A DNA stretch of 64,000 bases from Paraburkholderia phenazinium (GCF_900141745.1 NZ_FSRM01000001.1:2542001-2606000); one strand, 5' to 3'; positions 8,813 through 18,248 are shown, counted from the stretch's first letter. Translations and numbers: made by a program. Notes: generated by a model not told the origin, from the letters alone.

Positions 8813-9931
8813 ATGAATCATTTGCAGTCGATGCGAGTTTTCGTCAAAGTGGCCGAACTCGGCAGCTTCGCCCGTACTGCCAGCACGATGGGCATTTCCA
8901 CTGCCGTCGTGACCCGTCACGTAGCCGACCTCGAAGAACGTCTCGGCACGCGCCTCCTCAACCGCACGACGCGCAGCCAGTCGCTGACCGAGTCGGGCCG
9001 GGTCTATCTCGAGCGCGTTCGTCCGATCCTCGACGACCTCGAAGGCGTCGAGCAGATGGTGGTGGCGCGCAATCACGAACCGGTCGGCACCTTGCGCATC
9101 GTGGCGCCGGTGGTGTTCGGCCTGCATAACTTTGCGCCGGTGTTGCAGTCGTACGCCGAGCGTTATCCGAACGTCATTCCCGATGTCACGCTGGTGGATC
9201 GCCATGTCGACCTGGTCGAAGAAGGTTTCGACGTGGGCGTGCTGATTGCCCGCCAGATGCGTAGCGCGAGTATTGTCACGCGGCGTCTCACCACGGGTCA
9301 TATGACGGTGTGCGCGACGCCGGACTATCTGCGCAAACACGGCACGCCGACCCGTCCCGAGCAACTGCAGGATCATCCGAGCCTGTCGTTGCCATCCGAA
9401 TACGGCGGCGACGAGCGCGTCTTCACGAGCATCGACGGCAAGGGCGAAGTGCGGATGCGTCCGACCAATGCGATCGTCGCGAACAACACGGAAATGCTGC
9501 GTCAGTTCGCCCTGCTCGGCATGGGCATCGCCATCCTGCCGAGTTACCTGATTGGCCGCGATCTCGAACGCGGCCGTCTGGTGCGGCTGCTGGCCGGTTA
9601 TCGTCTGCCGCAGGTGGAGGTGACGATTGCGTATCCGAGCCGTCACCATCTGCCGGCCAAGGTGCGGACCTTTATCGATCATCTGGTTGAACACTTCAGC
9701 CAGATGTCGACGGGTCTGCCGGGCGACCCCGCGGCCTTGCAGGAGCCAGCACTGCGTCCGGCCCAGATGATGCAGCGTACGGTGGCGGAGATGGAAGCGA
9801 ACGCGCCGGAGTTCGATGACATCGATGAAGCTGCGTCCTTGCAGCGCGGCAAGGCGGCTGCGGCACCCGCCCCGCGCAAGGCAGCGCGGTCGGCTCGCAT
9901 GACCGATCAGGCGACTGCAGCGGGTTTGTGA
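8813..9931 (+). CDS. LysR family transcriptional regulator with a C-terminal extension
   Basis: A 372-residue LysR protein. The HTH lies at about residues 18-45 (ARTASTMGISTAVVTRHVAD), followed by NRTTRSQSLTESG and a substrate-binding domain. ATG 8813 is chosen because AGGAG lies 8 bases upstream; the frame is open further upstream but without support. LysR proteins usually end near 300 residues. Here about 70 extra residues, rich in Ala, Glu and Pro and ending in a basic AAARSARM-like tail, follow the effector domain. The target is unknown, since no gene is divergently paired with it. Confidence 0.9.
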   Translation: MNHLQSMRVFVKVAELGSFARTASTMGISTAVVTRHVADLEERLGTRLLNRTTRSQSLTESGRVYLERVRPILDDLEGVEQMVVARNHEPVGTLRIVAPVVFGLHNFAPVLQSYAERYPNVIPDVTLVDRHVDLVEEGFDVGVLIARQMRSASIVTRRLTTGHMTVCATPDYLRKHGTPTRPEQLQDHPSLSLPSEYGGDERVFTSIDGKGEVRMRPTNAIVANNTEMLRQFALLGMGIAILPSYLIGRDLERGRLVRLLAGYRLPQVEVTIAYPSRHHLPAKVRTFIDHLVEHFSQMSTGLPGDPAALQEPALRPAQMMQRTVAEMEANAPEFDDIDEAASLQRGKAAAAPAPRKAARSARMTDQATAAGL

Positions 9932-10162
9932 ACCGCGCAGAAAACACAGGCGCCCGGCAGACGCAGTGACGCAGAGGGACGCGTTGCTCGCCGCATCCGG
10001 ATTGCGGACGCGGGGCGGTATCAGCGGAGGGACAAAGGCGCGACTCGGCGCCCTTGAGCGTGTGGCAATAATCAGGCAATACTGCGGGTTAGCAGGGCGC
10101 GGACAGCCGCGCGCGACCAATCCGCGGTGAGCCCGCGCACGCTATCCGGGGAGCATGACGAG

Positions 10163-10615
10163 TTGAACGTCGCCTTTGCCAACACAACCAGCGACGACGT
10201 CGAAACGCTGGTGCAAATCCGCATCGAAGCGATGCGCGAAAGTCTCGAGCGCATCGGGCGGTTTGATCCGGTTCGTGCCCGTGAACGGTTTCTGGCGTCG
10301 TTCGAACCCGCGCAGTGCCGTTTCATTCTCGTGGATGGCGTCGAGGCAGGTTTTGTTCTCGTCAGGCCGGAGCCCGGTCATCTACAACTTGCTCATTTGT
10401 ATATCGTTCCTGCTCACCAGGGCAAGGGCGTCGGCGCTGTCGCGCTCGAAGCTGTGCTCGCCGATGCCGATACCCAGGGCGTGCCGGTCAGATTGGGCGC
10501 GCTGCGCGACAGCGACTCGAACCGTTTCTATCAGCGCCACGGTTTTGTCAAAACCGGTGAAGACGAGTGGGACATTTACTATGTCCGCGAGCCGCGCGCG
10601 GCCTCAAATCCATAA
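10163..10615 (+). CDS. GNAT family N-acetyltransferase
   Basis: A 150-residue single-domain GNAT protein. The acetyl-CoA binding segment is visible as LYIVPAHQGKGVGAVALEAV, close to the family's V-x-P-x-x-Q/R-x-x-G-x-G/A pattern, and the C-terminal strand as NRFYQRHGFVKTGE. I prefer TTG 10163 as the start because GGGGAG lies 9 bases upstream; a GTG at 10127 gives 12 more residues. It converges with the cupin gene and their 3' ends overlap by 12 bases. The substrate is unknown. Confidence 0.85.
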   Translation: MNVAFANTTSDDVETLVQIRIEAMRESLERIGRFDPVRARERFLASFEPAQCRFILVDGVEAGFVLVRPEPGHLQLAHLYIVPAHQGKGVGAVALEAVLADADTQGVPVRLGALRDSDSNRFYQRHGFVKTGEDEWDIYYVREPRAASNP

Positions 10616-11008
10616 GTCATTCTTCGCGGTCCGCTCACTCTCTTCGCCGCCGGTATTCCTGACGCCGCGTGGTTCGATCACCAGCATCTGCACTTCCTTC
10701 TCGGCATACGGCTTGTGCTCCTTGCCGCGCGGCACGACAAACATCTCGCCGGCTGAAAGATGCACTGCGCCGTCGCGGAAATCGATTCGCAAGTGTCCGT
10801 CGAGCACGATAAAGGTCTCGTCGGTCTCCGCGTGCTCGTGCCAGACGAAATCGCCTTCGATTTTCACCACCTTGAACTGGTAGTCGTTCATCTCCGCTAC
10901 GACGCGCTGTTGCCATTGGTCGTGAATGAGAGCGAGTTTTTCGGCGAAATTGATCGCGCGGTAGGGGGCATGGAGGGCCGTGCTGGCCGGGGCCGGTGTG
11001 TTCGACAT
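10604..11008 (-). CDS. Cupin-domain protein
   Basis: A 134-residue single cupin. The metal-binding motif one is FVWHEHAETDETFIVLDGHL (two His plus Glu) and motif two PRGKEHKPYAEKE. Such small cupins bind a metal and act as isomerases, dioxygenases or sensors, and the specific role is not evident. It sits between a GNAT gene (convergent) and an AraC gene on its own strand 145 bases downstream. Confidence 0.85.
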   Translation of the reverse strand: MSNTPAPASTALHAPYRAINFAEKLALIHDQWQQRVVAEMNDYQFKVVKIEGDFVWHEHAETDETFIVLDGHLRIDFRDGAVHLSAGEMFVVPRGKEHKPYAEKEVQMLVIEPRGVRNTGGEESERTAKNDLWI

Positions 11009-11152
11009 CGTTTGTTCCTGTGGGTGTAAAGAGGCACAGGTAAGCGTACGGCCTGCGGCCCGCAGCGTCTTGTACGAATGTGCGTGGCTTGGGTGCGAAT
11101 GAGTGGCGTGTGAGTAGCGCGCGGGCGTATGCGAACAGCTGCCCGCGCGACG

Positions 11153-12019
11153 CTAGCGTCGCAAGACCGTGCCAGACGCGTGGCCCGCGGTGTTTGCCTG
11201 ACTCACCATCTTCAACCAGCGCGACGGCGGCACGCCCCACGTTTTGGTGAAGTGCCGTGTCATATGGCTTTGATCGGCGAAGCCGGCGGCAGCGGAGGCA
11301 TCTGCCAGCGAGCGGCCCTCGCTTGCAAGCCGGCGTACCAGGTCGAGACGACGCATCGTCAGATAGCGGTGGGGGCTGGTGCCGAACAGGGCGCGGAAGT
11401 CGCGCGACAGGCTCCATTTGTCCTTGCCGCTCGCCGTAGCGAGTTCGTCCAGCGTGACGGCTTGCGCGAGCGATTCGTGCAGGTACCTACGAGCCTGTTC
11501 CGCAGCCCGGTAGTCGGCAATGCGTATTGTCTGCGTAGCGCCGGAGGCTGCGTCGAGCGCCATGGCGAGGTCATAAATGGCGTCTTCCTGCTCGAGCGGA
11601 TCAAGGGCGCGGTCGATGGCTTGCAGCAGCCCTTCGGTGGCCGAGAACAGGCGCGGATCGTCCGACAGTCCGCCTTCGATGAACGGCAACGGCTTCCCCC
11701 CAAGCACCTGTTGAAACAGCGCCGGCTCGACATAGACCATGCGGTAGCGAAAGCCTTCGTCGGTGCCGGCCTGGCCGTCGTGCGCTTCGTCGGGATGCAG
11801 CACCATCGTCATGCCCGGCACGCTGTTGCACATACCGCGGCGGTAATGGAAGCTTTGCACGCCGGCTAGCGTGCGGCCGATCGCGTAGGTGTCGTGACGG
11901 TGCAGGCCGTAGGCGGCGTCATGAAAGAACGCTTCGATGCGCTCGATGCCACCGGACGAAGGCGCGCGCTCGATCCAGTCGGCGCCGTCCGGGCGGCGCG
12001 TCTTCGGTGTCATGCCCAT
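11153..12019 (-). CDS. AraC family transcriptional regulator
   Basis: A 288-residue protein with an N-terminal AraC-binding cupin-like sensor domain (FFHDAAYGLHRHDTYAIGRT) and two C-terminal HTH motifs (LATASGKDKWSLSRDFRALF and ADASAAAGFADQSHMTRHF). The start ATG at 12019 lies 4 bases after the stop of the DUF2795 gene, so the two are probably co-transcribed and coupled; no separate ribosome site is obvious. Family members of this type often control detoxification or amino acid exporters. The target is unknown. Confidence 0.9.
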   Translation of the reverse strand: MGMTPKTRRPDGADWIERAPSSGGIERIEAFFHDAAYGLHRHDTYAIGRTLAGVQSFHYRRGMCNSVPGMTMVLHPDEAHDGQAGTDEGFRYRMVYVEPALFQQVLGGKPLPFIEGGLSDDPRLFSATEGLLQAIDRALDPLEQEDAIYDLAMALDAASGATQTIRIADYRAAEQARRYLHESLAQAVTLDELATASGKDKWSLSRDFRALFGTSPHRYLTMRRLDLVRRLASEGRSLADASAAAGFADQSHMTRHFTKTWGVPPSRWLKMVSQANTAGHASGTVLRR

Positions 12020-12023
12020 ACGC

Positions 12024-12254
12024 TCAAGAGCTGAGTCCGGGCCCGAAATTACCGCCCAGCAGCGGGGTGATGGAGGCGATGTCCGGGTAGTCCTGCTCCG
12101 GCAAGCCGTCGAGCATCGACAGCAATTCATTGCTGGCGCCGGCTTCGCGTGCAAGGTCGACGAGGCCGTCCTTGTTGACCGGAAACTTCGCTTCACGCAG
12201 AACGTCTGCAATCTGCAGATCGATCGATTCGCCGGGGATACCCGAGCCGGACAT
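12024..12254 (-). CDS. DUF2795 small protein
   Basis: A 76-residue soluble protein resembling the DUF2795 family: DLQIADVLREAKFPVNKDGL, then a LAREAGASNELLSMLDGLP segment. ATG 12254 is preferred over 12260 because AAGGAG is then 7 bases upstream. It sits between a small secreted protein gene and the AraC regulator, which starts 4 bases after its stop. Family function is unknown. Confidence 0.8.
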   Translation of the reverse strand: MSGSGIPGESIDLQIADVLREAKFPVNKDGLVDLAREAGASNELLSMLDGLPEQDYPDIASITPLLGGNFGPGLSS

Positions 12255-12272
12255 GCGCATGCTCCTTGTAGA

Positions 12273-12524
12273 CTATGTTTGCAGATGCTGATCCTGGCCC
12301 GTGAGGCCGCGGTCCAGGCGCCGCGATTTCGGCAGCGCGATGTGTTCCCACTGCTGCGGACGGTTCGCGTCCGTGACGCCGACGTTCGGCGCAGCCGGTG
12401 CGACAGGCGCGGCATTAGCGCGTGCGACGGCTGAACCGGCCGTGCTGTCGAGCGCCGTATGAACCGGCGCTGCAAAGCACGAAGCCGACAGCGTCACCAT
12501 GGCCATCAGTGTCGAGGTTTTCAT
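12273..12524 (-). CDS. Small secreted protein of unknown function
   Basis: Eighty-three residues with a clear signal peptide (MKTSTLMAMVTLSASCFA, then APV) and an Ala/Val/Pro-rich mature part ending in a basic stretch (LPKSRRLDRGL). A perfect ribosome site (AAGGAGGT) precedes ATG 12524, which rules out the longer upstream start. First gene of the apparent trio with DUF2795 and AraC. No family recognised. Confidence 0.7.
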   Translation of the reverse strand: MKTSTLMAMVTLSASCFAAPVHTALDSTAGSAVARANAAPVAPAAPNVGVTDANRPQQWEHIALPKSRRLDRGLTGQDQHLQT

Positions 12525-12779
12525 CGCCCGACCTCCTTTCCACATGCAGCGCAGAGACTGCAGCAAGCGCTGTGCCATTCCCGCGGCGGCAGGAATGGCG
12601 CACGCCGCGTGCGGACCGCGCCTACGACGCGCCGCACTCCTTCCATCTTAGACGGCAAATCGTGCAACCGCCGCAAAAACCGCGTGAGACCGCGCAATAC
12701 CGCGAAAAGGAGCCGTCTGGGTCAGATCATGGCAGAAAACGCAATCTTGCGCCGCGGAGCGGGCTGTGCAGCGGGACGG

Positions 12780-14117
12780 CTAACGCAGCACGTCAAAGCG
12801 CGTCCAAGGCCATGAGGGCCGGTCCTGCATGTAGCCATTGAGCCAGTTCCACTGCGGATGGCGTTTCATGAACGCCTGCGCATCGAACGGCTGACCGCAG
12901 GGATGGCCCCAGCGCGCCTCGAAGGCCATGTCGCGGGCCATCTCGCTGTCCGCCACTTTGCCGTCATTGGCGCCCCAAGGGTTGAACGGCCCCAGCTCGG
13001 AGCCGCCGAAGCGCGCGTCGTCCAGTTCCAGGTGCCCGCAGATGGTGCGCGAGCACGGGTTGTCAGGCCGGTTCAGATACACGTCGTGATGGTCGGCAAT
13101 CATTTGCCGGGCCAGTTCGACATCGATCTTGCCGCGATGCAGTTCCTCCAGCTGCATGAAGCGCAACCGCCGCGCGCCGTTCTTGCGCACGTCCGTGTAA
13201 TCCTCGCCTTCGCCGACGCATTCCTGATTGCGTATCTTCAGGTCGGTCGCAGTGTTGTAGCCGCTATAGAAACCGTTCCGCGTGCTTTCGAAGCCGGAGT
13301 AGTGCAACCCCAGTTCATAGCGGGCGATCTCGCCCGTTTTGACATCCCCGAGCAGCCAGCTATTCGCATAGCCGCCGTTGTTGGCCACGGCGAACATCTC
13401 GCACCACTCGCCGATACTGTTCGCATACTGCGTAGCACGCCGTGAGCGGTAGAACTCCGGCGCGCCGGCCGGGTTATAGCCAACGAAGTCGGAGATGGTG
13501 GTTTCGGTCACCATCAGCCCGGCGGCGCTGATCCAGAAGTCGGTGAGACTCGAGATGCAACCGGGCAGTCCTTGCATCAGGATGCGATGACCGGATTCCG
13601 GCACGATGTCGAAGATCACATTGAAGGCGTCGCCCGCGGCGTAGCGGTCCCATGAGTTGTGCGCCATGACGATGCGTCCGTCGCGCGTGGCGTTTCCGGT
13701 GGCGATGAAGGCGCTGCAATGGTGGCCGCGCCTGCCGCGCCACGGCTTGACGCCGAGTCGCGGCTGCTGGGCTGCCACGTGGCTCGGCCACCAGCTTTGC
13801 AGCAGGTCCATGTAGCCGTTCCATGCGAGGACCTCGGAGAACGGCAGCCTGGCGCCGTCGGCGATGCCCTGGATCTCGTCGGTGAATTCGCTGTCGAGTT
13901 TGGGGCTGAACTGGGCCACGGCCGCGTTGACGAAAGTATCGAACTCTTCGCCGGTATCCCATTTCGCGAGGTAGCGCGCGGTGCCGATTGCGTTGCGGAT
14001 TTCCGTGGCGAGCAACTGGCCGTGCTGCTCGCCGCGGTCGTACGGCTCGCCTTCGATATGCAAGAAGATCCAGCCGGCCTGATCGCGGCGCACCGCATCG
14101 ATGGAGGGATCGCTCAT
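12780..14117 (-). CDS. C45-type Ntn hydrolase (phospholipase B-like / acyltransferase-like)
   Basis: A 445-residue protein with the hallmarks of self-processing N-terminal nucleophile hydrolases of peptidase family C45: GQLLATEI early, then the processing site GHHCSAFIATGNATRDGRI with Cys134 as predicted nucleophile, and MAHNSWDRY after it. Members cleave or transfer acyl amides and include acyl-CoA:6-aminopenicillanate acyltransferase and the eukaryotic PLBD proteins. No signal peptide is visible. It stands alone, 220 bases from the ClC gene. Autocleavage before Cys134 is inferred; the substrate is unknown. Confidence 0.8.
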   Translation of the reverse strand: MSDPSIDAVRRDQAGWIFLHIEGEPYDRGEQHGQLLATEIRNAIGTARYLAKWDTGEEFDTFVNAAVAQFSPKLDSEFTDEIQGIADGARLPFSEVLAWNGYMDLLQSWWPSHVAAQQPRLGVKPWRGRRGHHCSAFIATGNATRDGRIVMAHNSWDRYAAGDAFNVIFDIVPESGHRILMQGLPGCISSLTDFWISAAGLMVTETTISDFVGYNPAGAPEFYRSRRATQYANSIGEWCEMFAVANNGGYANSWLLGDVKTGEIARYELGLHYSGFESTRNGFYSGYNTATDLKIRNQECVGEGEDYTDVRKNGARRLRFMQLEELHRGKIDVELARQMIADHHDVYLNRPDNPCSRTICGHLELDDARFGGSELGPFNPWGANDGKVADSEMARDMAFEARWGHPCGQPFDAQAFMKRHPQWNWLNGYMQDRPSWPWTRFDVLR

Positions 14118-14337
14118 GCTGACTCCGGGTCGAAGCCGCGCGGAACCCGGGGGCGTCCGTCGCGGCGTTTCAACCGCGCCGCGCGAGGCGGCGTGCTACT
14201 GGTTTTTATTGTAGAGCGTATGCCGCGCTTTGCCATGCGGCGTCGAGGCAGGGCGGGGTATAACGTTCAACCGTTCGCTGGTCGGCAGGGCGGGATGCTC
14301 AGGCGGCAGCGGTCTAGAGAACCGGCATCGCAACCGC

Positions 14338-16071
14338 TCAGCGCGTGGGATTCATGCGGAAATAGGCATCGAGCAGCGAGGTCTTGTAGACCACCCCGGC
14401 CAGCTTGGGATGCGCGACGCTCTCGATCACCGGCAGACGCTCGCCCTGAAAGGCCATGAAGTGCTGCAACGCGACGCCGAGCGGCATATCGGGCGTGAGC
14501 ACGTCGAAGTGCGTCTGCAGATAGTCCGAAGCGCTTTTGGACGAGGTATCGCGCTTCTCGAGCAGGTCAGACGTAATGTCCTTCAATGCGACGACGCCGA
14601 GGAACGCGCCGGCGTCATCGGCGACATAAAGATACTTCACGGGATATTCCAGGAACACCCGCGTCATTTCCTGGACGGTCGCTGCGGGCGTCACCACCGT
14701 CTCCGCGGGGCGGATCAGCTCGCGCATCTGCGTGGCGCGCAACCGCACCCGTTCCTGCTCTTCACGGTTGCGCACGAGCGTGATCTCATACATCGAGGTT
14801 TTGCCGATCGCGCGCGCCACGAAATAGGCGACCACGCACGACAGCATCAGCGGCAGCACGACCTGATAGCTGAGCGTCATTTCGAAGATCATCAGGATTG
14901 CCATCAACGGTGCCTGCGTGGCGCCGGCGAGGAACGCGCCCATGCCGACCATGGTGTAGGCGTAGGGCGCCGACGTGCCGTTCGGCCACAGCGCATGCAT
15001 GCCGAGGCCGAACAGCGAACCGACCACCGCGCCCACGAAGAGCGTCGGCGTGAACACGCCGCCCACTGCACCCGAGCCGGCAGTGGCGGCGGTGGCGATC
15101 AGCTTGAACACCAGCACGAAGACGAGCGCCGTCCAGGTCCACGGTGAATGAAGGATCGAGTTGACGACGCTATAGCCATTGCCCCAGACCTCGGGCGACC
15201 ACACTGACAGAACACCGACGATCAGGCCACCCAGCGCCAGCCTCACCGGCAGCGGCAAGGGCAACTTGCGAAAGCCTGCCTTGGAGATGTCGAGCATGCG
15301 CAAAAACTGCGGTGCCGCGGCGCCACAGAGCACGCCGAGCGCGACGAACAGCAGCACTTCGAGGCCCGCCACCGGCGGAAACGCCGGCATCTCGTAGGGG
15401 GGCCGGTAGCTGGTGAACTCGCGCATCGTGATGTTGGCGACCACGGCCGCGACCACGACGGGCCCGAAGCTTTCCATCGCCATCGAGCCAAGCACGATTT
15501 CGGTCACGAAGAAGGCGCCCGCAATCGGCGCACTGTACGCGGACGTGATACCCGCTGCAGCGCCGCAGGCCACTAGCAGGCGCAGGCGCGGCGGGTCGAA
15601 ATGCACCCAGCGGCCGATCAGCGATGCACTGAGCGCCGCCAGTTGCACCATCGGACCCTCGCGGCCGATCGAGCCGCCGCTGGAGATGGTGAACAGCGAC
15701 GACACGCTGCGCCAGAAGCTCAGTCGTACCGGCACGATGCCGTCGCCGATCGCCACGGCTTCCATATAGTCGGTGTGGACGTTCTTGTCGGCGTGACGGC
15801 GTGCGATCAACAGCAGGAAGCCGGCGATGAGGCCGCCCGCGGCGGGCAGCAAGATGCGCACGGTCAGCGGCAGGCTGCGCGCCATCTGGACGAAGCTGCC
15901 CGAGTGGCCGACGAAGCCCAGTTGCAGCAGCGAAATCGCCTCGCGGAAGGCGATCGTCGCAAACGCGCCCGCGACACCCACTACCACCGACCAGACCAGC
16001 ATCGTATGGGCGTCCGACAGCCGGAACATGTCTTGCGCGCGGGTGCGCAGCCTCAGCAGGAATGAAAGCAC
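14338..16071 (-). CDS. ClC family chloride channel or antiporter with CBS domains
   Basis: A protein of about 577 residues. The ClC core shows the selectivity-filter motifs GREGP and GGVFTPTLFVGA and roughly ten hydrophobic segments. Two C-terminal CBS domains follow (AATVQEMTRVFLEYPVKYLY and the segment ending HPKLAGVVYKTSL), which usually bind adenosine nucleotides and gate transport. The frame is open up to 16341 and would overlap the GST gene. The sequence before 16071 is low-complexity and unlike the family, so I start at GTG 16071; ATG 16029 is the alternative. The gating Glu of antiporters was not assigned. Confidence 0.9.
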   Translation of the reverse strand: MLSFLLRLRTRAQDMFRLSDAHTMLVWSVVVGVAGAFATIAFREAISLLQLGFVGHSGSFVQMARSLPLTVRILLPAAGGLIAGFLLLIARRHADKNVHTDYMEAVAIGDGIVPVRLSFWRSVSSLFTISSGGSIGREGPMVQLAALSASLIGRWVHFDPPRLRLLVACGAAAGITSAYSAPIAGAFFVTEIVLGSMAMESFGPVVVAAVVANITMREFTSYRPPYEMPAFPPVAGLEVLLFVALGVLCGAAAPQFLRMLDISKAGFRKLPLPLPVRLALGGLIVGVLSVWSPEVWGNGYSVVNSILHSPWTWTALVFVLVFKLIATAATAGSGAVGGVFTPTLFVGAVVGSLFGLGMHALWPNGTSAPYAYTMVGMGAFLAGATQAPLMAILMIFEMTLSYQVVLPLMLSCVVAYFVARAIGKTSMYEITLVRNREEQERVRLRATQMRELIRPAETVVTPAATVQEMTRVFLEYPVKYLYVADDAGAFLGVVALKDITSDLLEKRDTSSKSASDYLQTHFDVLTPDMPLGVALQHFMAFQGERLPVIESVAHPKLAGVVYKTSLLDAYFRMNPTR

Positions 16072-16225
16072 GACGGCAGCAGGATAGAGGGAGAAAGGGG
16101 GGAAACCGCGCGCAAGAATAGCACTGCGCGACGGTCGTGGGAGACGTTCGAGAGGACGGTTTTGGCTGGGCGCAATGCGCGCTTGCGCCGTTGTACGAGA
16201 TGCATCCTCCGCGCCGTCAGCATTT

Positions 16226-16963
16226 TCACCGGGCGGCCTTGTCGAGTTCCGGGTAGTGTCGGAAGATGCCTGATTCGTTGTAGGCCAGACGCCGTTCCGA
16301 AGCGAGATAGGCGGCAATGTTTGGACGCGCGGCCACCGCATCGTGCAGCCCGGCGAGCAACGGATAGTGCACGCCGAAACGCTTCATGGCACGCGGGAAC
16401 GCGTAGTGCAGCCCGTCGATCAACTGGAACATCGACAGATCGACGTAGGTTAGCTTGTTGCCCACCAGGTGCGCATCGCTCTGCGTGTTTTGCAGGATCA
16501 CGCGCTCGAAGTAGTGCATGAACTTCGGAATCCGGTTGTCGATGAAATCGTGGGCGCGGATTTTGGCGGCGTCTTTCTGGTCTTCGTAGTAGAGCTCGCT
16601 CGCGAGCGGATGATGGGTGTCGTGAACTTCAGTCACCACGTCGGCGATCGTCAGTTGCAAGCCGTTTGCGACGTAGCGCAGGCCTTCGTCGGCAGGCGCC
16701 AGACCGAGCTTCGGGCCGAGGTAGAACAGAATATTGGCGGTCTGCGAGATCAGCAGAGTGCCGTCTTTCAGGAACGGCGGCGCAAACGGCGGATGCCCCT
16801 CGCGCTTGCTGCTCATCACCTCCAGCATCCTGGCCGTGCCGAGCCCTTCGGCTTCCTCGCCGCGAGCCACTTCGATGTAATCCGCGCCTGCCTCCTCCAG
16901 CGCGAGCCGCACGAATTCTCCGCGACCCTGCAAGCCATCCCAATAGTAGAGTTCATAGCTCAT
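16226..16963 (-). CDS. Glutathione S-transferase
   Basis: A 245-residue cytosolic GST. The thioredoxin-like N-terminal half contains LQGRGEFVRLALEEAG and the glutathione-binding turn LISQTANILFYLG; the C-terminal all-helical half contains LTYVDLSMFQLIDGL with the conserved Asp. GAGGAT 8 bases upstream supports ATG 16963. The early Tyr-Tyr-Trp plus GRGE pattern is sigma/mu-like, with Tyr as probable catalytic residue. It precedes the ClC gene on the same strand, but with a gap and no sign of shared function. Confidence 0.9.
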   Translation of the reverse strand: MSYELYYWDGLQGRGEFVRLALEEAGADYIEVARGEEAEGLGTARMLEVMSSKREGHPPFAPPFLKDGTLLISQTANILFYLGPKLGLAPADEGLRYVANGLQLTIADVVTEVHDTHHPLASELYYEDQKDAAKIRAHDFIDNRIPKFMHYFERVILQNTQSDAHLVGNKLTYVDLSMFQLIDGLHYAFPRAMKRFGVHYPLLAGLHDAVAARPNIAAYLASERRLAYNESGIFRHYPELDKAAR

Positions 16964-17036
16964 CGATCGATCCTCATTCGGCTGTTCAGGCAGTCAGTAT
17001 GCCGTGTGAGCGCGCCGCGTTGTGCGCAGAAATGCG

Positions 17037-17060
17037 CAAAGCCCCGCACGCGGCGGGGCT
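17037..17060 (-). terminator. Hairpin after the YeiH-type gene
   Basis: On the minus strand AGCCCCGC pairs with GCGGGGCT (17053-17060 and 17040-17047) and is followed by TTT. It lies 34 bases beyond the stop of the exporter gene. The T-run is short, so strength is uncertain. Confidence 0.55.
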
Positions 17061-17093
17061 GGCTGCAAGGTACGAGTGGCGTTGCCAGCCGCA

Positions 17094-18197
17094 TCAACCA
17101 AACAGACGCTGGACGGCCCAGGTAATGCCGAGGCCTCCGACGATCAGCCATACATACAGGATCAGTCCGGTCGTCAGCGCTCGCGGACCGGCCTCGCGGA
17201 TCTGCGAGATGCGGGTTTCGATGCCGAGTGCCGTCATCGCCATGGTCAGCGCGAACGTATCGAGCGTGTTGAGCGTCTGGGTGGCGGCTTCGGGCAACAC
17301 GTGCAGCGAGTTCAGCACCACGAAGCCGAGGAAGCCAAGCGCGAACCAGGGAATCGCCAGCTTGCGCGGGGCGTGCTGGGCGCCGGACTGCGCACCGCCA
17401 GCGGCACTAGCAGCACTGGCACCGGCACGGCCCGGACGGTTGATCCACATGCCGATCGCGAGCAGCACCGGCACCAGCAGCATCACGCGCGTCATCTTGA
17501 CGATGGTCGCGATATGCGTGGCCTCGGGGCTGACGTTACTGGCCGCGCCCACCACCTGTGCCACCTCATGAATCGTGCCGCCGAAGAACAGCCCCGCGCC
17601 GACGGTATCCAGATGCAGCCAGCCGGCCTTGAACAGGATCGGGTAGAGGAACATCGACAGGGTGCCGAACAGCACCACGCTGCCGACTGCCATGGCGCTC
17701 TTGTGCGGCTTCGACTGCAGCGTCGATTCGAAGGCCAGCACGGCGGCCGCACCGCAGATGGCGCTGCCGGCGGCGGTGAGCAAGGCCGTGTCGCGGTCGA
17801 GCTTCATCAGCTTCATGCCGGCCCATGTGCCGATGACCAGCGTACTCACCACGATCAGCACCGATTCCGCCAGTCCCGGCAAACCGACCTGGGCAATTTC
17901 CTGCAGGCTCACGCGCAGGCCGAAGAAGGCGACAGCGATGCGCAACAGTTTGCGCGCCGAGAAGTTGACGCCGGCCGCCCAGCTCGCCGGCATGCCGTCG
18001 CGCATGGTGTTGCCGTACAGCGCACCGGCGACGATACCGACGATCAACGGACTCAGACCAAGTCCGGCGATGGCGGGCAGCGCGGCAAGCCGGGTCACGG
18101 CAGCGGCGAAGAGGGCGACGAACAGGACGCCGTTGAGCTGTCCGCGGGTGGTGGAGATCGCCTGGCCGGGAGCGGCCTGAATATGAGCGGTAGACAT
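17094..18197 (-). CDS. YeiH/UPF0324 family membrane protein, putative sulfate exporter
   Basis: A 367-residue polytopic protein with about ten hydrophobic segments and the family pieces ARKLLRIAVAFFGLRVSL, AAGSAICGAAAVLAFE and GGTIHEVAQVVGAA. UPF0324 proteins are annotated as putative sulfate exporters; direct evidence for the substrate is thin. A divergent LysR gene starts 114 bases away, the same pairing as yeiH with the LysR gene yeiE. A poorly conserved Ala/Gly insert (about residues 258-275) sits in a loop. Confidence 0.88.
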   Translation of the reverse strand: MSTAHIQAAPGQAISTTRGQLNGVLFVALFAAAVTRLAALPAIAGLGLSPLIVGIVAGALYGNTMRDGMPASWAAGVNFSARKLLRIAVAFFGLRVSLQEIAQVGLPGLAESVLIVVSTLVIGTWAGMKLMKLDRDTALLTAAGSAICGAAAVLAFESTLQSKPHKSAMAVGSVVLFGTLSMFLYPILFKAGWLHLDTVGAGLFFGGTIHEVAQVVGAASNVSPEATHIATIVKMTRVMLLVPVLLAIGMWINRPGRAGASAASAAGGAQSGAQHAPRKLAIPWFALGFLGFVVLNSLHVLPEAATQTLNTLDTFALTMAMTALGIETRISQIREAGPRALTTGLILYVWLIVGGLGITWAVQRLFG

Positions 18198-18248
18198 GAT
18201 TTTCGCCTTCGGGGCGTTTGGCTTGGACGAGCTAATCCTAGTTTGAAT

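Noticed and set aside
8759..10120. 453-codon minus-strand frame over the LysR gene
   Set aside because: It lies antisense to a clear LysR gene and has no family features.
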